A stretch of 64,000 nucleotides of DNA from Ligustrum vulgare (taxonomy: Eukaryota > Streptophyta > Magnoliopsida > Lamiales > Oleaceae): positions 55,689,092 through 55,753,091 of the forward strand of contig OY743182.1 in assembly GCA_963555705.1 (NCBI GenBank), given 5' to 3'. Of the stretch, positions 21,818 through 36,053 are shown piece by piece. The position numbers were made by a program, and so were the translations under genes. The notes under the pieces are model-generated. The model made no database searches, was not told the DNA's origin, and saw only the letters and a program-made list of their open reading frames with translations. Numbering within the stretch: position 1 is the stretch's first letter; each line of letters starts with the position of its first letter.

Positions 21818-23446
21818 ATCATGGATACACACGCATGGGATGCAACTCCAAATTGGTTGTAGTGAAGCAATAAACCGGAATATCCTGGGTCGTGAACAAG
21901 TTTTTTGAAGCACAAATCCCTGGATTAACAACTCCTAGCAGAGTACATTTGTTGCTATCACACAGGAATATCTCTACTAGCGAGAAGGCACTCACTCAAC
22001 AGTTATCAGAAGCAAATATACCGACATGCCAAAAAAAAGACTCGTGGAGATAGATGCAGGAGGTCCTTCATCGGTTGGGTGTGTGCAGAGAAATTTATAG
22101 AACTACGAAGCCAAATTACATGAATAGAAAAAAGGGCATGATGCATAAGTACTAATTGTTCACTTTGAATTTGAGAAAGAGAAAGACCTAACTTCTTTTA
22201 TGCTTTTGATACCGATTCAAATAATAAATAGATTACGTGTTTTTGGGCTAACTGTGAATCACGTCGACCGTATGCAATTTTTGGTGATGTAGTATTGTTC
22301 GATACAACATAAATAAGTACTCAATGATCCTAACACCATTTGTTGGTTATAACCATCACGGAAAAACAATTGGTTTTGCATTGGGTTGTCGACTGATGAA
22401 ACGATTTAGTCATTTATTTGGTTATTCACAAAGTTTGTTGAAGTTATTCCAAACAACAGGCCAAATGAGGTGATTATTATTGACCGAGATGCAGCCATGT
22501 AGAGAGCTATTTCAATGATTTGGCCATAGACGCTTCACAAGTTTTGTTTTCAGTACATTCTAAACAAATTTTCTGAGAAGATTAATCTCATGCTCTATAA
22601 CTAATAGTACCATGGATTGGTACACATCATTAAATAGTATAAGTCATATAACGAGCTTGAACATCGTTGGAATAAGTCATGGAAACCTCAAACTTTTATT
22701 GTAACGAGTTGCTTAGTACTATGTTAAAAATTCGTCATTGGTGTGTGTCGGCATACGTGAAACAAATCTTTAGTGCATGTATAGTAGCCAAATAGCTGAG
22801 AGTGGAGTGATTAGAGTAGCACTCTAATGTGTTTTTTGACACTTTAATCAGGCACTAGTTCATCAACGACACGATGAATTATGTGTAAACCATGTTAATA
22901 TCAGTGAGCAGCCAAAGATTAATGCTCATATTGTGATGGAGGAGAAAATGGTGGATGTGTAAACCCAAAAGACATTCCTATAGTTTCAAAAGGAAGTCAA
23001 CAGTAACAACTACATTTAATCCCACAAAATGAGTTTAGCAGATGCTAAAGTGTACGATGTGGAGCGTTTTGAAAATGGGAAAACTTATGATCATCGACGG
23101 GAGGTAAATTACAACACTGTTACAAAATTTGTGGTTTATTCTTGTCGCATGTTTGAGTTCAAAAGCATTCCTTGCCACCATGTAATTTGCTTTTGGGGGA
23201 AAAAAAAAACAAGTGTTGTTGCTGCGCAACTAGTTGACATTTGAGAATTTCCATCATACCTTTAAATTGGGGCATTTCCAAAGCTTACTACTTGGATTCC
23301 TATCAGTGCACGAAGTATACAATTTCATATATGAGCTACATCGTATGAAAAATTATGTATCACTTGCACTGAATGTAGACATCCTAAATAATCTAAACAA
23401 ATACTACAAAGAAAATCCATACTCAAAAGCACAGAGAGATTCTTGA
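21818..23446 (+). pseudogene. FAR1/MULE-type transposase-like pseudogene
   Basis: The frame starts in a FAR1 DNA-binding region (RMGCNSKLVVVKQ, SWVVNKFFEA, PSRVHLLLSHRN). It continues through the MULE-type transposase core (near 22290 FGDV, 22420 ETI-SFIWLFTKFVE, 22470 NEVIIIDRDAAM, 22555 ILNKFSEKINLML). It ends with a SWIM zinc finger, YSCRMFEFKSIPCHHV (about 23140), in which the first Cys of CxC is Tyr, and a tail YYKENPYSKAQRDS. Many stops and frameshifts are spread through it. FAR1/FHY3 proteins are domesticated relatives of MULE transposases; this copy may be a dead gene or a dead transposon. No TIRs are seen. The 5' end is cut at the LTR of A1. Confidence 0.82.
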
Positions 23447-24657
<1,211 letters not shown>

Positions 24658-24907
24658 TGTTGACCACAAAATCTGGTGGACCTTGGATCAACACGTCTCA
24701 GCTACTCCATCTTGAACACATGGACTTCCTGCGCATTAAGACAAATGATCAGCGTGCAAAGGGGCCAGGGAGGCTCCCGTTTGCACTCTGACGCTTAAGT
24801 CAAGACCCATTTCGAGTAAATATATGTTCAATACGAGAAATATGAGTTTGTCAAAGAGAGAAAAATGAGTGAGAATAGTATGTTGAGTTAGAGTATAGAG
24901 TTGCTAA

Positions 24908-26318
24908 TGATGTCTGAAACCCGCAAGTGTACGGATCGCACAAGTAATAAAGTTGACCAAAAGTCAGGATATCTTGCCCAAGGGATTGAGTAAATTATGT
25001 TTTAGTTCAAATTTCCTTAACCGGAACAAGAAATTCAAGGTAATTTGTGGAACAAATTTTAAACTAGAAATTAACTAAGAAAACAACGAAAACTTCAATT
25101 AAAATCAATAAAAGCAAGCGCGTTGGAAATTGAGAATCCACCTTACATCTATCATTTATGCTTTGACTTACTTGTTTTCCACAATTCATGATGAAAATCC
25201 CTATTCCAAATGTTATTTAAGTCATCTCTTGAGGATGCATTAAAAACCTTTTTTCTAAATTGTAATCGTCTATATCTCTATGAAGAATTGACACTAGAAA
25301 AGCATTTTAGTTTTGTGAACACTTTTAAAAGATAACACTAAGCATAGAGGTATATCTCTATCCACTATCGGATCTAGTGGTAATTAAACAAGTCTAACTT
25401 TATCCTACTCTCTCGATTTTCGAAAAACTCCACTTGGTTACACAAAAGTTGGCCAGAAATTTGCATAATATAAAAAAGCACACTTTAATTACTCAAATCC
25501 ATGAATTGCATAATTTAAAAAATAGTCAAAACATAAAATCAAAATAATAAGGCGTCATCACAATTCCCAACACTAAACATCTAGCCTAGATACATGATTG
25601 AGAATAAATTACAAGAAATATGAAGAGAGATAACCCCGTTCATCTTCTTGTTCTTGTGTCTTCAATCTTCTCTTTGGCCTCGCTTTGATCCCTCCTTAGT
25701 TGATCAGCAAAGTTGCATGAAAGAAACTTTTGACAACAATATTGATGGTGCCTAATACGTGTATGGCAAGTGGTATATATATTGATTTAGGTCAAAATGG
25801 GAGAATAAACCATGAAAATCCATACATGGGAAAAACAGGCTGCTGGGCCGAAAAGCTGCACAGCCGCGTGGTTACGCATCTGGTGGCCGCGTAGTTATGC
25901 CAAATAAGTTTTTGTTTAATTTGAATTTCTCACTCAGCCACGTCTCTTGTTTCTGGTGGCCGCGCAGTTCTCACCTGGAATGCAATTTTCAACTTTTCAT
26001 TCTTGTTTAAGTTGGTCATCCTTCTTTATTTACATCCAAGTCCTCCAACTTTTAATTGTTTTGGCCCCTATACTTCTGATTTCTTCTCTTTTCTTCCTTA
26101 TTCTTCTTGATTGATTCCTTGCACTTCTTCATGTTAAAAAATTAGCTTCATTAATCGACCAATTCTTCCATATTTGCCTCATTTACATCCATTTCTCAAT
26201 TTTGGGTTGTTTTCTAAAATATAAACAAATATAAATTAAATGAATAGCAAATATTCTTAAAAAAACATATAAAACCCTATTTTTGGTACATAAATAAGTG
26301 TATAAAATACACTTATCA
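24908..26318 (-). repeat. 3' LTR of element B, 1411 bp
   Basis: Plus-strand ends are TGATGTCTGAAACCCGC and AATACACTTATCA. It is clearly homologous to the split LTR at 31583-36014, for example GGCCAGAAATTTG, CATGATTGAGAATAAATTAC and the CCTTGCACTTCTTCATGTT line. A G/C-rich stretch near 25850-25960 repeats GGCCGCG(C/T)AGTT. Divergence from the other copy is visible throughout, so it is older than element C. Confidence 0.88.
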
Positions 26319-26335
26319 ACACCCCCAAACTACAA
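26319..26335 (-). promoter_or_regulatory. polypurine tract of element B
   Basis: The plus strand reads ACACCCCCAAACTACA directly beside the LTR tip ACTTATCA. On the sense strand this is a TAGTTTGGGGGTGT tract. Confidence 0.72.
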
Positions 26336-29300
26336 CTTTTGTTTGTCCTCGAACAAAATAAAGATAAACTACAAAGATGTAAAAAACAGACATTTTTGGT
26401 TTCAAAATTTGCTTACCATATGCCTCAATAGCCCAGATCCTCATCATACTTTAGCACAAAACTTTGAACAAATCCATTAAAATATAAATCTATCTATCCA
26501 ATGCTCGACTTTGTGTGTGTGTGTGTGTGTGTGTGTGACCAAAAATCAAATGCAAACATATGTAAAAGTAAACTAGACATTGTGTGGCTTATTATGCAAG
26601 AGTAATCCCAAATCCCATGTGGTCAAACTATGATTTCCTAATGATATTCCTTTCTTCACTCATGAATGATCACACTTCCTTGCTTTTCTATCTCCGTCCC
26701 AAGGTTCCCTTAATTTTTGGTTTCTACAGATTTATAATGCATTTTTCCAAACAAGATAGTTAGAATTAGATACATGCATGAACAATAAAATGATGGTAAG
26801 TAGTTCCCAACTCTCACATCTCCAATTTCCAAAATTTTAATCAACGAGCTTATATCAAGCATTTTTCTTTCTAGTTTTTCACAATGGACGACTTTTTCTT
26901 TTTTTATATTCATGTCTTTTACCATCTTTGTGCAGAAATTTTCATACTTGCTTTCTATATGACCCCTGTAGCTAGCTTTAGGTCGGTGACTCCCAAACAA
27001 GACGATTTTAGGGCACTAGGTTCAAAGAACCCCTCAGACTTAGTTACCTGAGTCATACAGACTTAAACAGAAAAGTTAAAGATGTTTTAGCGTCTTATGT
27101 GTAAGTCCACTCTCCGTACTTGCTTTCTAATTGACCCCTGTAACAAGCTTTGGGCTGATAGCTCCCAACTCAGTTAAGTTTAGGGTACCGGGCTTGAATG
27201 ACCCTTAAAGCTTACTTGCTCAAGTCAAAAAGGCATTTGAAGAGTAGAATAAGACCTTCAACATTTTTCTATTTTTATACTGGTGTTGGTTTATACCTGT
27301 TGACCAAAACATCTTCAACCAAAAGTACAAAAATCAAGAACTTCAGACCCTCAACCCATTAATTCAAACATGCACTAACCTTTCCACCCCCACTTCTTTC
27401 TATATTTAAGGTAGGGATCTAACAACTTATATTTTGGGATTTTTAGTCCATTCTATGTTCAAATAGCATAATTTCACCCCACAAATATCAAGTCAATTCA
27501 TACACAAGTAATTATCTGAAAAATGGCTATGTGTTAAAGTGATAAAAGTCTAACATGGATAAATAGAACAAGATAAAACATGTTTCAAAGTTGTTCATTA
27601 TTCTAGCTAAAGCACAAAATGATCCAAACTATGTCCTAGGCAATAAACAAATAAACAAAATTTTCAAAATTTTAAGTTCTTTTCAGAACCAAAAATCGAA
27701 TGAACACATTGCATAAACGAGATTCCCACCCCAAAACTAGAATTAAACATTTCCCTCAATGTGTTGCAAATTAACAAACCAAATAAGTTCATAATGATTA
27801 AGAGGGTTAGAAACTTCCCGGGTTTGGATAGGTAGTGTCTCATTTTGAAGGCTTTGCTTTGTGTTTCCTCTTGGAAGATTTGACATGTCTTCAGCTCCTC
27901 CATGATTGGCCGAGGTGTAATCATAGTTTCCCATGCAAAAAAGAAAGGTAAACAACATTAGAATACATCAATATTGCATAAGAAATGACATAATTAATCA
28001 ACACCCCCAAACTAGGACTTAGAAAAACTTCTAAAATTTTTGAAAAGTTGTTGACCACTGATATTCAGCCCTTAACATCACCTTGAAAATGCGAAAATTT
28101 CCAAAGACATGCCCCAGTCATATGAAAGTACACAACCTTGTCTACAACAAATCAAAAATTCAGCACATTTGGAGCTCATTTAGGTCATGAAAACATGTGG
28201 TGAAGAAGTGACCAGAAGCTAAAAATTAGTTGCAGTGAGTACATTGTGCCTGCAGTGATCATCCAAAAATATTTGCAAAAACTCAATGAGAATGTCACTT
28301 TGGCAATTTATAAAACGTGGTGTGCATGTAAGAACCTCAATACAAAGCATAGATTTGGATACATGAATCAAGTCAAAATTTTATGCCTATATCACCACAA
28401 TTCAATGGCCCAAGTTTATCCTAATCATAGTATCAACCACAAACAATTCCAAATTTTTTACCTAAGATATTAAGAACACCAAAAATCGGACAAAACCTAA
28501 AGTGATAGGGAAATTCATACCTTTAATGTGATTGACATTTGTTAACAAGGATGAATTTGACCTAAAATGATGTGTTAATGCTGGGGAATGATCTAGGATG
28601 CAGCTAGAGGTGATTTGAGGGAGAGAGGACGAGTTTACGTTGTGAGAATTTGATAATACATTACTATGCTAGAAAGTTGCAGAATTTGAGCTCCAGTCAA
28701 CTACGCAGCTGTGCAGAATAATATCCCGTGGCCGCGTAGTTGAAATGTGGGCTGTCTACTGAATTACATGTCCAACGCGTGGCCACCTGAATTGAAAGGT
28801 GGTGGCTGCGCAGTACTCTAGCTGAAGTTTAAAAATTTTGAATTTTTGAATTTCATACTCGATTTTCAACCCCTAAATGCCCTCTTATGCATGCAACCAA
28901 CTTCAGAACACTATGTTCATGTCCTAGGCTAATGTGTTATGTGGGTTGTTGTGATGATGAGCAAAGAAAACAAGCAAAAATGCAATCGAACTAAAAGTGC
29001 TACTAATTTCCAAAACATGAAAAATGCAAGCACAAGTGAAACTCAAGACACAAAACACATTCATGCATGCATGCATGCATGCATCCTAAGCCTACTTGCA
29101 CTTGAATAAATGCAATTTCATGCAATGACTACTAATAAGCAATAAATCAAAAAAAAAATACTATTCGTGCTTTAACATGGAAAGTTAAACTATAAACAAA
29201 ACTTAAAACACTAATATGGTGTAAAGCACCTAGTGTATACATCCTAAGTATGCTAATAGACAAAAATTGCAATGTTAAGCATTAAAATGAATCAAAAGCA

Positions 29301-29399
29301 ACAAACAAAACAAACTAAGTAAAAAGGTTTGAGAAATTGGGTTGCCTCCCAATAAGCGCTTCATTTATAGTCTAGGGCTACACTTTATGTCAAAAACCA
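26336..29399. other. element B non-coding 3' half with a tandem stem-loop block
   Basis: There are no domain matches in 3 kb where pol should be. Two copies of the GACCCCTGTAGC/GACCCCTGTAAC block lie at about 26960-27060 and 27133-27240; the second has AACTC-AGTT-AAGTT then TAGGGTACC. A short (GT)n run is at 26513-26537 and a (CATG)n run at about 29062-29084. The line GGTTGCCTCCCAATAAGCGC (about 29339) opens the untranslated region after protease. Confidence 0.6.
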
Positions 29400-29951
29400 T
29401 CAAGGAGGCCTGAAATTTGATGTTAAGCCCCTATAATCATCGCTGGACTTGTACTTAAAACGCTCCCAATGTCTCACTATCTGATCCACATCAATTCTGG
29501 AGCAATTTTCAAGGTGTGAGTCACGGGCATCCATCTGCATCATAGTGAATGTCAGTTCCTCATTTTTAGTCCTAAGTACCACCTGACCATTTTCTACATC
29601 TATCAATGCACAAGCTGTCGCTAAAAATGGTATACCCAATATCAAAGGTATATTTTCATCCTCCTCCATGTCCAAAATTATGAAGTCAACAGGAAAGATG
29701 AATTTATCAGTTTTAACCAATACATTCTCCACAACTCCATATGGAGAGCAGGTAGATCGATCAGCAAACTGAAGCCTGATATTACTTTGCTTTGGCTCTC
29801 CCAATCTCAACTTTCTATACACAGATAGAGGCATCAAATTTATGCTCGCCCCAAGATCACACAAAACTTTGTTGAACTCTAGATCTCCAATGATGCAAGG
29901 TTTCGAAAAGCTTCCCAGATCTTTCAGCTTAGGAGACAGCTTCTTTTGCAA
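29400..29951 (-). pseudogene. aspartic protease of element B
   Basis: KKLSPKLKDLGSFSKPCIIG leads to VLCDLGASINLMPLSVYRKL (active site DLGA), then LQFADRSTCSPYGVVENVLV, FIILDMEEDENIPLILGIPF and LATACALIDVENG. The frame is open for 183 codons, and the ILG motif is kept although the usual GRPF is GIPF. In an intact element it would be expressed as a gag-protease polyprotein; a stop separates it from gag here. Confidence 0.87.
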
Positions 29952-31306
29952 GATTGCACTGCACTATTCGTTGAAAGGTATCTCTTCTAGATCTTCAAGT
30001 TGTTTCTTATTTGACATCATCTTCTTCAACAATTTGGCATAACTTGGGATTTGTGTGATTATCCTTCTTATTCTTCTGTAACCTTTGTGGGAATTGGACT
30101 TGTGGAAACTTTATTGAGGTCTGATGACTTTGCAAGGTCATCTCAGTTCTTTGCATGAAGTTTTCTGTTTTTGTTATGAAATGATCTGTTTTATTCATGT
30201 ACTGATCTATTTTCCCAACTAACTGGTCTATTTTATCCATGAACTTCATCATTATCTCCTCTAGATTAGACTTCTTCTCCTCTGTTTGATATTGAGGCTT
30301 TATAGGTCCAGCACCGTGATCTTTCCGTGCAAAATTGGGATGATTTCGCAGGCCTGGGTTGTATATATTTGAATGTGGATTGTTTTGGCGATTACACCTA
30401 CACGAAGTCTACCTGCTCCACTGGACATGCCAAAATGGGACAATCTGAGGTAGTGTGGTTTGGACCACATTCATCACAACTTACTTTGGAAGATTTAGTT
30501 AACTGGTTCACTAGTGCAATACTTTCCACTTTTGCAGCTAAAGCATCAATTTTTGCTGAAATTACAGTGCAGGTATCAACTTCATACACTCCTGCTGCTT
30601 TCTTTTGGATCACCCGATCAGAACCCCACATCATATTTGTATTGGCGATCTTCTCAAATAGCTCTGAAGCCTGCCCGATTGTTTTTGTAGTCACGGCTCC
30701 ATTTGATGATGAATTGACCATGCTCTTAAAATGGGGAAGTAGCCATGCATAGAAGAATTTGACTTGTTCATCTCTATTTATCCCATGGTTGGGGCACTTC
30801 TTGAGCATTCTTTTGAATCTGTTCCAAGCATCATCGAAAGATTCATCATCTTGTTGCTGAAATACTGTTATCTCATGGGCAATCTTGGCAAGCTTAGCTG
30901 GGGGCATGAATTTAGAACAGAACTTATGAACTAAGTCATTCTAGGTAGTTATACTTGCAGCTGGAAGGGAATCCAACCAGTCAACTGCCTTGTCCCTTAA
31001 AGTATATGGGAATAACCTGAGTCTGATCGCATCACCAGACACACCCTGATACTTGAAGTGTTCGCACATGTCTAAAAATTTTGAGACATGTGTATGTGGG
31101 TTCTCATCAGGTCTTCCATAGAATTGTTGCCCATTTTGAAACATATTTATGACATTAGTTTTCAGTTGGAAGTTCGCCTGCCCAAATGGTGGATAGACTA
31201 TGCTGGACTAACTTTGAACCACCTGTGGTGTCATGAATTCACCAATCAGCATGTTATCCTCATTAACTGGATCAATAGGTGGCAACAAATTTGCGTTGTT
31301 TGCCAT
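29952..31306 (-). pseudogene. Athila-like gag of element B
   Basis: The likely start is MANNANLLPPIDPVNEDN (31306). It contains QFYGRPDENPHTHVSKFLDM, GDAIRLRLFPYTLRDKAVDWL, PAASITT, FCSKFMPPAKLAKIAHEI and FDDAWNRFKRMLKKCPNHGI. A complete zinc knuckle, CDECGPNHTTSDC (CX2CX4HX4C), lies near 30470. A C-terminal coiled region repeats MDKIDQL, KIDQYMNKTDHFI and FMQRTEM. Stops near 31205, 30940 and 30397 break it. The domain order matches A1 and C. Confidence 0.85.
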
Positions 31307-31558
31307 GACTTTCTGTTTTTGGATTTTTGGATTTTCTAATTCTCTTAATTCCCTTAAAATACGGTGTAATGTACATTCTATTTCACGGTCAACTTCGAAA
31401 AGATTCCCGTGTTTTGAATGTAGCATACACAGCTATGAGAGCAAAAGAACTAGTGACTAATACTAAAATAAAATAAAAATACTAATTTAAACTAAACTAA
31501 CAAAGCAATAAAAAGTCCGAATTAGTGAATGTAACCTAAAAATAAATTTAAACTACAA

Positions 31559-31576
31559 TCCTCGGCAACGGCGCCA
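31559..31576 (-). promoter_or_regulatory. primer-binding site of element B (tRNA-Asp)
   Basis: The minus strand reads TGGCGCCGTTGCCGAGGA, matching the 3' end of plant tRNA-Asp with one mismatch in the first 17 nt. Six bases separate it from the LTR start TGATGTTTG (31583). Confidence 0.88.
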
Positions 31577-32080
31577 AAAACTTGATGTTTGAAACCACCC
31601 GCAAGTATACGAATCACACAAGTAATAAAGTGGACCAAAAGTCCAGATATCGTACCCAATGGATTGAGTAAATTATATTTTAGGTCAAATTTCTTAACCG
31701 GAATGATAAATTCAAGGTCATTTTCGGAACGAATTTTAAACTAGAAATTAACTAAGAAAGCAATGAAAACTTCAATTAAAATCAATAAAAGCAAGCGCGT
31801 TGGAAATTGGTAATCCACCTTACATCTATCATTTAAGCTTTGACTTACTTGTTTAACCACAATTCATGATGATTTGAAAATTCGTATTCCAAATGTTATT
31901 TAAGTCCTCTCTCGAGGATGAATTAAAAACCTTTTTCTAAATTATAACGTGACTATATCTCTATGACGAATTGACACTAGAAAATCATTTTAGTTTTGTG
32001 AACACTTTTAAAGGATAACACTATGCATAGAGGTATATCTCTATCCCCTATCGAACCTAACGGTAATTAAATATGTCTAA

Positions 32081-35000
32081 TGTAAGATCACTTTTCAGTT
32101 TTCGTGCAATTTTAAATTTCCACGTAATACTCCTGTGAATGTTATTATAAATTTAATGATATTTTTAATGTCGATAATTTGAATTATTTTGCAGTGGAAG
32201 GACTTGGATGCCGTCTCGATCAATGTACCAATTAAAAGTTTATAAATTGGTTATTCTAATTATTTACGTGCAATTCTATGTGATTAATTGTTTTATTGCC
32301 TAAGCATGTTATTTTCTATTTTATTATGCCAATTTGAAACTTGGGGGGAGAGTTTAGAGACAATCGAGGGTAAATAGAATTTATAGACTTACTTAAACAA
32401 AAGAGGAGATTTGAGGGACTGATTTGCAAATTCCAAAAGATTAAAACTTAACCCTAATCTAATTAAATCTCACTCACGGTCTCTCTCTCACACCCACTCT
32501 CCCTCTCGGTCGAACCCATCCCGCTCTCTCCTTCTCTTGGCCTCTCTGTCTCTCTCTCCTTTCACGCTAAGCCGCCCCATCGCCGGTAGAAGCTGCAGCC
32601 ACCGACCACAGCCTCAGCATTCGCCACCCCCTGCCACGGTAAGGTCCCCTTCCCCTTCCCCTTCCCCTCGGCAGCGCGCACCCACGACACAAAACACACA
32701 ACGCACGCAACCGCGCATTGATACACACACACGAACACACACTCGTATAAATATGGAATTTTATGCATGTGATGTGTATTTGTATAAATTTTATATTTCA
32801 GATTCGAATTTGTCAAGATTTCGAATTTTAAATTATTAGTTGGAACTTTGGTTCATAATTATACGAGTGTGTATGTCTCTCTCTGTGTGTGTATATATAT
32901 ATATATATATGGACGCAGTAGATTTTCAGATTTCAATATATATATGGATCTTGCACTGTATATGAATGAATTTCAGATTTGGGGCTTAATTGGATTTGTT
33001 GAATTTTTAATTTTTATTTGAGATTGGAGATATGTAAGATTATATATGTATATTGTATAATTTCAGATTTAAGTTAGTAGATTTCGAATTACACTGTAAA
33101 ATTGGAAGATTTGGGTAATGTTCATATATGTATATATGTAACTGTGTATATGTATATATTGATGTATATGTATATGTAAACTCCGTATATGGGAATTTCA
33201 GATTTTGGGAAGTGTAAATCTGAATCTTAATTTCGGATTTTTAAATGTAAGAATTTAATTATTTCCTAACTGTTTAAGTTTGATTTTAGGTTGAAAACCA
33301 AATTCAGATTTGGGGCAATGTGTGTATATATGTGTATTCCAAATTTTATAATAAAGTTTAGATTTGAAGAAAGATTTTATTTAAATGTATGCATTTTCAG
33401 ATTATGGAATTTAAAGGATTCAATTAGCTCAACTGTCTAGTGTGATTTGTATTTGACATGGCTTAATATTCCACTTAATTTAAATTGTAAAGTCATGTAC
33501 ATTTTTCAAAACTTTGGTTTTGATTTAAGTACCTTAATAGTTAAGCTTATAATGTTGTGTCGAATGGTTTAATCTTTTGCTTTCGATTATGGTTTTATGT
33601 GTTTTGGTTATTATGTAAAGTCACGTTTGGGTTAAATTGAAGTTTTAATCTCAGTCAATGTTTGATTAGTATAAAAATGAATAACGAATGTGTTTGTGAA
33701 CTGAGAGTCATATTTATTGATGAATGTGAATAATTAGGACTTTTGGTACATTGACGACACGGGCAGTCGAAGCTCCTCCACTTGCAAATTCAGATAACGG
33801 TAAATGCTAAGGACGTCAGGTAAGTAAACTTCCCCCAATTTTTATAGAAGTTGAATGTAAATGTGAAATGTGTAAATGACTATCTTGCAACTTACTTGCT
33901 TGATGAATTTCATTATTTTATGAAAGTATATGTTATTGAGAAGAATGTTCAAGCATGCACATTATCATGTCATTGCATCATCAAGCATGCATTGGCATCG
34001 AAATTGGGAAGTCAAATGTTTTTAAATGAAAGAAATGTGTCAAGGTGCAAGTTTGTTCAAAAGCTATGTATCCCATGTTTTTAAGAAATGAATGGGTGTA
34101 CTTCTAGTTCATGAAAGATCCGAGTGGGAAATGGGATGCGGGGGACCGGCGTACCCGAATGTAATGAGCCGCTTTGCGGTGGAATGAATGTAATGAGCCG
34201 CTTTGCGGTGGAATAAATGAATGAGCCGCTTTGCGGTGGGAAAGTGAATGTTAAACCGCTTTGCGGTGGAAATGCGCATGTTAATCTGGTTCCAAATAAG
34301 AATGGCCCACTGTTATCTGATTGACTAGAAGTTACACCAAGTGAGCTCACGATGGAAATGAAGTGAAAGTTTTGAAATGTAAAGTGAAAGTTCGAAATGT
34401 TGAAAAGTTTGAATGTTTTGGAAAGTAAAGTAAATGGGGATACATAAATGAAATTCTTAAAGCATTCATGTCATAAGCATGCATTCATGCATACAGTTTA
34501 CTTACTGAGCTTTAGCTCACCCCAATCCCTCCCCATATTTCAGGTGATGGAAGTTAGATGATCCGAGGAGAACACTTGGCGGCTGACTCCGACAGTACCC
34601 ATCGTCGCATTAATTAATAAAGTTAAATTTATTCAAGTTATTTTTAGTTAAAATAGAATTTATTTAAGTTCTAAGTAATTATTTCTTAATTCATTTATTT
34701 TGATAATTGTTTCGGTTGCAATTAGTTTAAATAAGTTATGGTATTTCCCTGTGATTAGTTTTTATCATGTTTTCACGAGTTTATAAATTTATACTTCAAG
34801 TTATTTTGTTGAGGAGTTTGGGGGATTAATGTTGAAGTTGAATTTTGGAATTGTGGTCGGATGTGGATTGTTGGGTTGAATGAGTTGAGAATTGTATTTG
34901 TAAAATGTTTTTGATGTCCCTCTACAGGTTGGATATGTCCAATTTACAGAGGAGACTCTGTCGAAATTTCTGTAAAATTTTATAGTAGATAAATGAACAT

Positions 35001-35114
35001 TTTGATGGTGTAAACGACTTAAATTCCGCATGGTTTTAAATGATTTATTTCCGCATTAAAAGAAAAAGGGAAGTTAACACCTAGGTTTAAGATTCTTGAA
35101 CTTGGGGTGTTACA
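32081..35114 (+). mobile_element. 3034-bp solo LTR nested in element B (chromovirus-like)
   Basis: It begins TGTAAGATCAC and ends GAACTTGGGGTGTTACA, with a perfect TCTAA duplication (32076-32080, 35115-35119). There is no PBS, PPT, coding domain or second LTR. The end resembles the Tekay/Del-type LTR at 6984 (AGAACTCGGAGCGCTACA), and a CT-rich leader-like stretch lies at 32470-32560. I therefore infer a chromovirus-like family. The orientation given follows that resemblance. Open frames within it are composition artefacts. Confidence 0.8.
34155..34275. repeat. short tandem repeat with CCGCTTTGCGG hairpins
   Basis: Four successive units contain CCGCTTTGCGGTGG (near 34171, 34198, 34228 and 34256), separated by AATGAATG-type spacers. 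Each unit can fold as CCGC-TTT-GCGG. It lies about 0.85 kb before the end of the solo LTR. Confidence 0.85.
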
Positions 35115-36045
35115 TCTAACGTTCTCCTACTCTCTAGATTTTCTGAAAACGCCACTTGGTTACACAAAAGTTGGCCAGAAATTTGAATAATATAAAAAAG
35201 CGCACTTTAATTACCCAAATCCATGAATTGCATAATTCAAACAGTAGTCAAAACATAAAATCGAAATAATAAGGCCTCATCACAATTCCTAACACTAAAC
35301 GTCTAGCCTAGATACATGATTGAGAATAAATTACAAGAAATATGAAAAGAGATAACCACGTTCATCTTCTTGTTCTTGTGTCTTCAATCTTCTCTTTGGC
35401 CTCTCGTTGATTCCCCATTAGTTGAGCAGTAAAGTTGCATAAAAGCACTCTTGAGAACAAAATGGTAAGTGGTATATATATCGATTTAGGTCAAAAGGGG
35501 AGAATAAACCACGAAAATCCGCGCATGGGCCGAACAGTCTTCTGGTCCGAAAAGCTGCGTGACAGCGTGGCTACGCGTCTGGTGACCGCGCAGTTATGCC
35601 AAATAAGGTTCTGTTTAATTTGAATTTCTCGCGCGACCACGCCTCTTGTTTCTGGTAGCCGCACAGTTCTCTGTTGAAATGCAATTTTCAACTTTTCATT
35701 CTTGTTTAAGTTGGTCCTCCTTTATTTGAATCCAAATCCTCCAACTTTCAATTGTTTTGGCCCCTATACTTCTGATTTCTTCACTTTTCTTTCTTATTCT
35801 TCTTGATTGATTCCTTGCACTTCTTCATGTTCACAAATTAGCTTCATTAATCATTCAATTCTTCCATATTTTCCTCATTTGCATTCATTTCTTAATTTTG
35901 GATTGTTTTCTAAAATATAAACAAATATAAACTAAATGAATAACAAATATTCTTAAACAGACATATAAAATCCTACTTTTAACACATAAATATGTGTATA
36001 AAATACACTTATCAGCTAACCTTTTCTTTGGAGGCTAATGGGTTC

Positions 36046-36053
36046 TATTTATA
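36046..36053 (-). promoter_or_regulatory. TATA box of the split solo LTR
   Basis: TATAAATA on the minus strand is followed by GAACCCATTAGCCTCC and a pyrimidine-rich leader, the arrangement of a pol II promoter in an LTR. Element B inserted about 30 bp downstream of it. Confidence 0.5.

Larger units (their letters stand above)
24908..36014 (-). mobile_element. Athila-like element B (complete ends, no pol)
   Basis: Both ends are visible: TGATGTCTGAAACC at 24908 and ACACTTATCA at 36014, flanked by a perfect GCTAA duplication (24903-24907, 36015-36019). LTRs are 24908-26318 and 31583-32080 plus 35120-36014, the second one split by a 3034-bp solo LTR. Internal parts on the minus strand are the tRNA-Asp PBS, gag and protease, followed by about 3 kb of non-coding DNA to the PPT. 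There is no RT, RNase H or integrase. Without the nested insert the element is about 8.1 kb. Confidence 0.88.
31583..36014 (-). repeat. 5' LTR of element B, split by a nested solo LTR
   Basis: The two parts are 31583-32080 and 35120-36014, together about 1393 bp. They correspond to the 3' LTR at 24908-26318 on both sides of the split: GTCTAA/CGTTCTCCTACTCTC here against GTCTAACTTTATCCTACTCTC there. The outer end carries the conserved terminal hairpin near 35985-36013. Confidence 0.86.
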
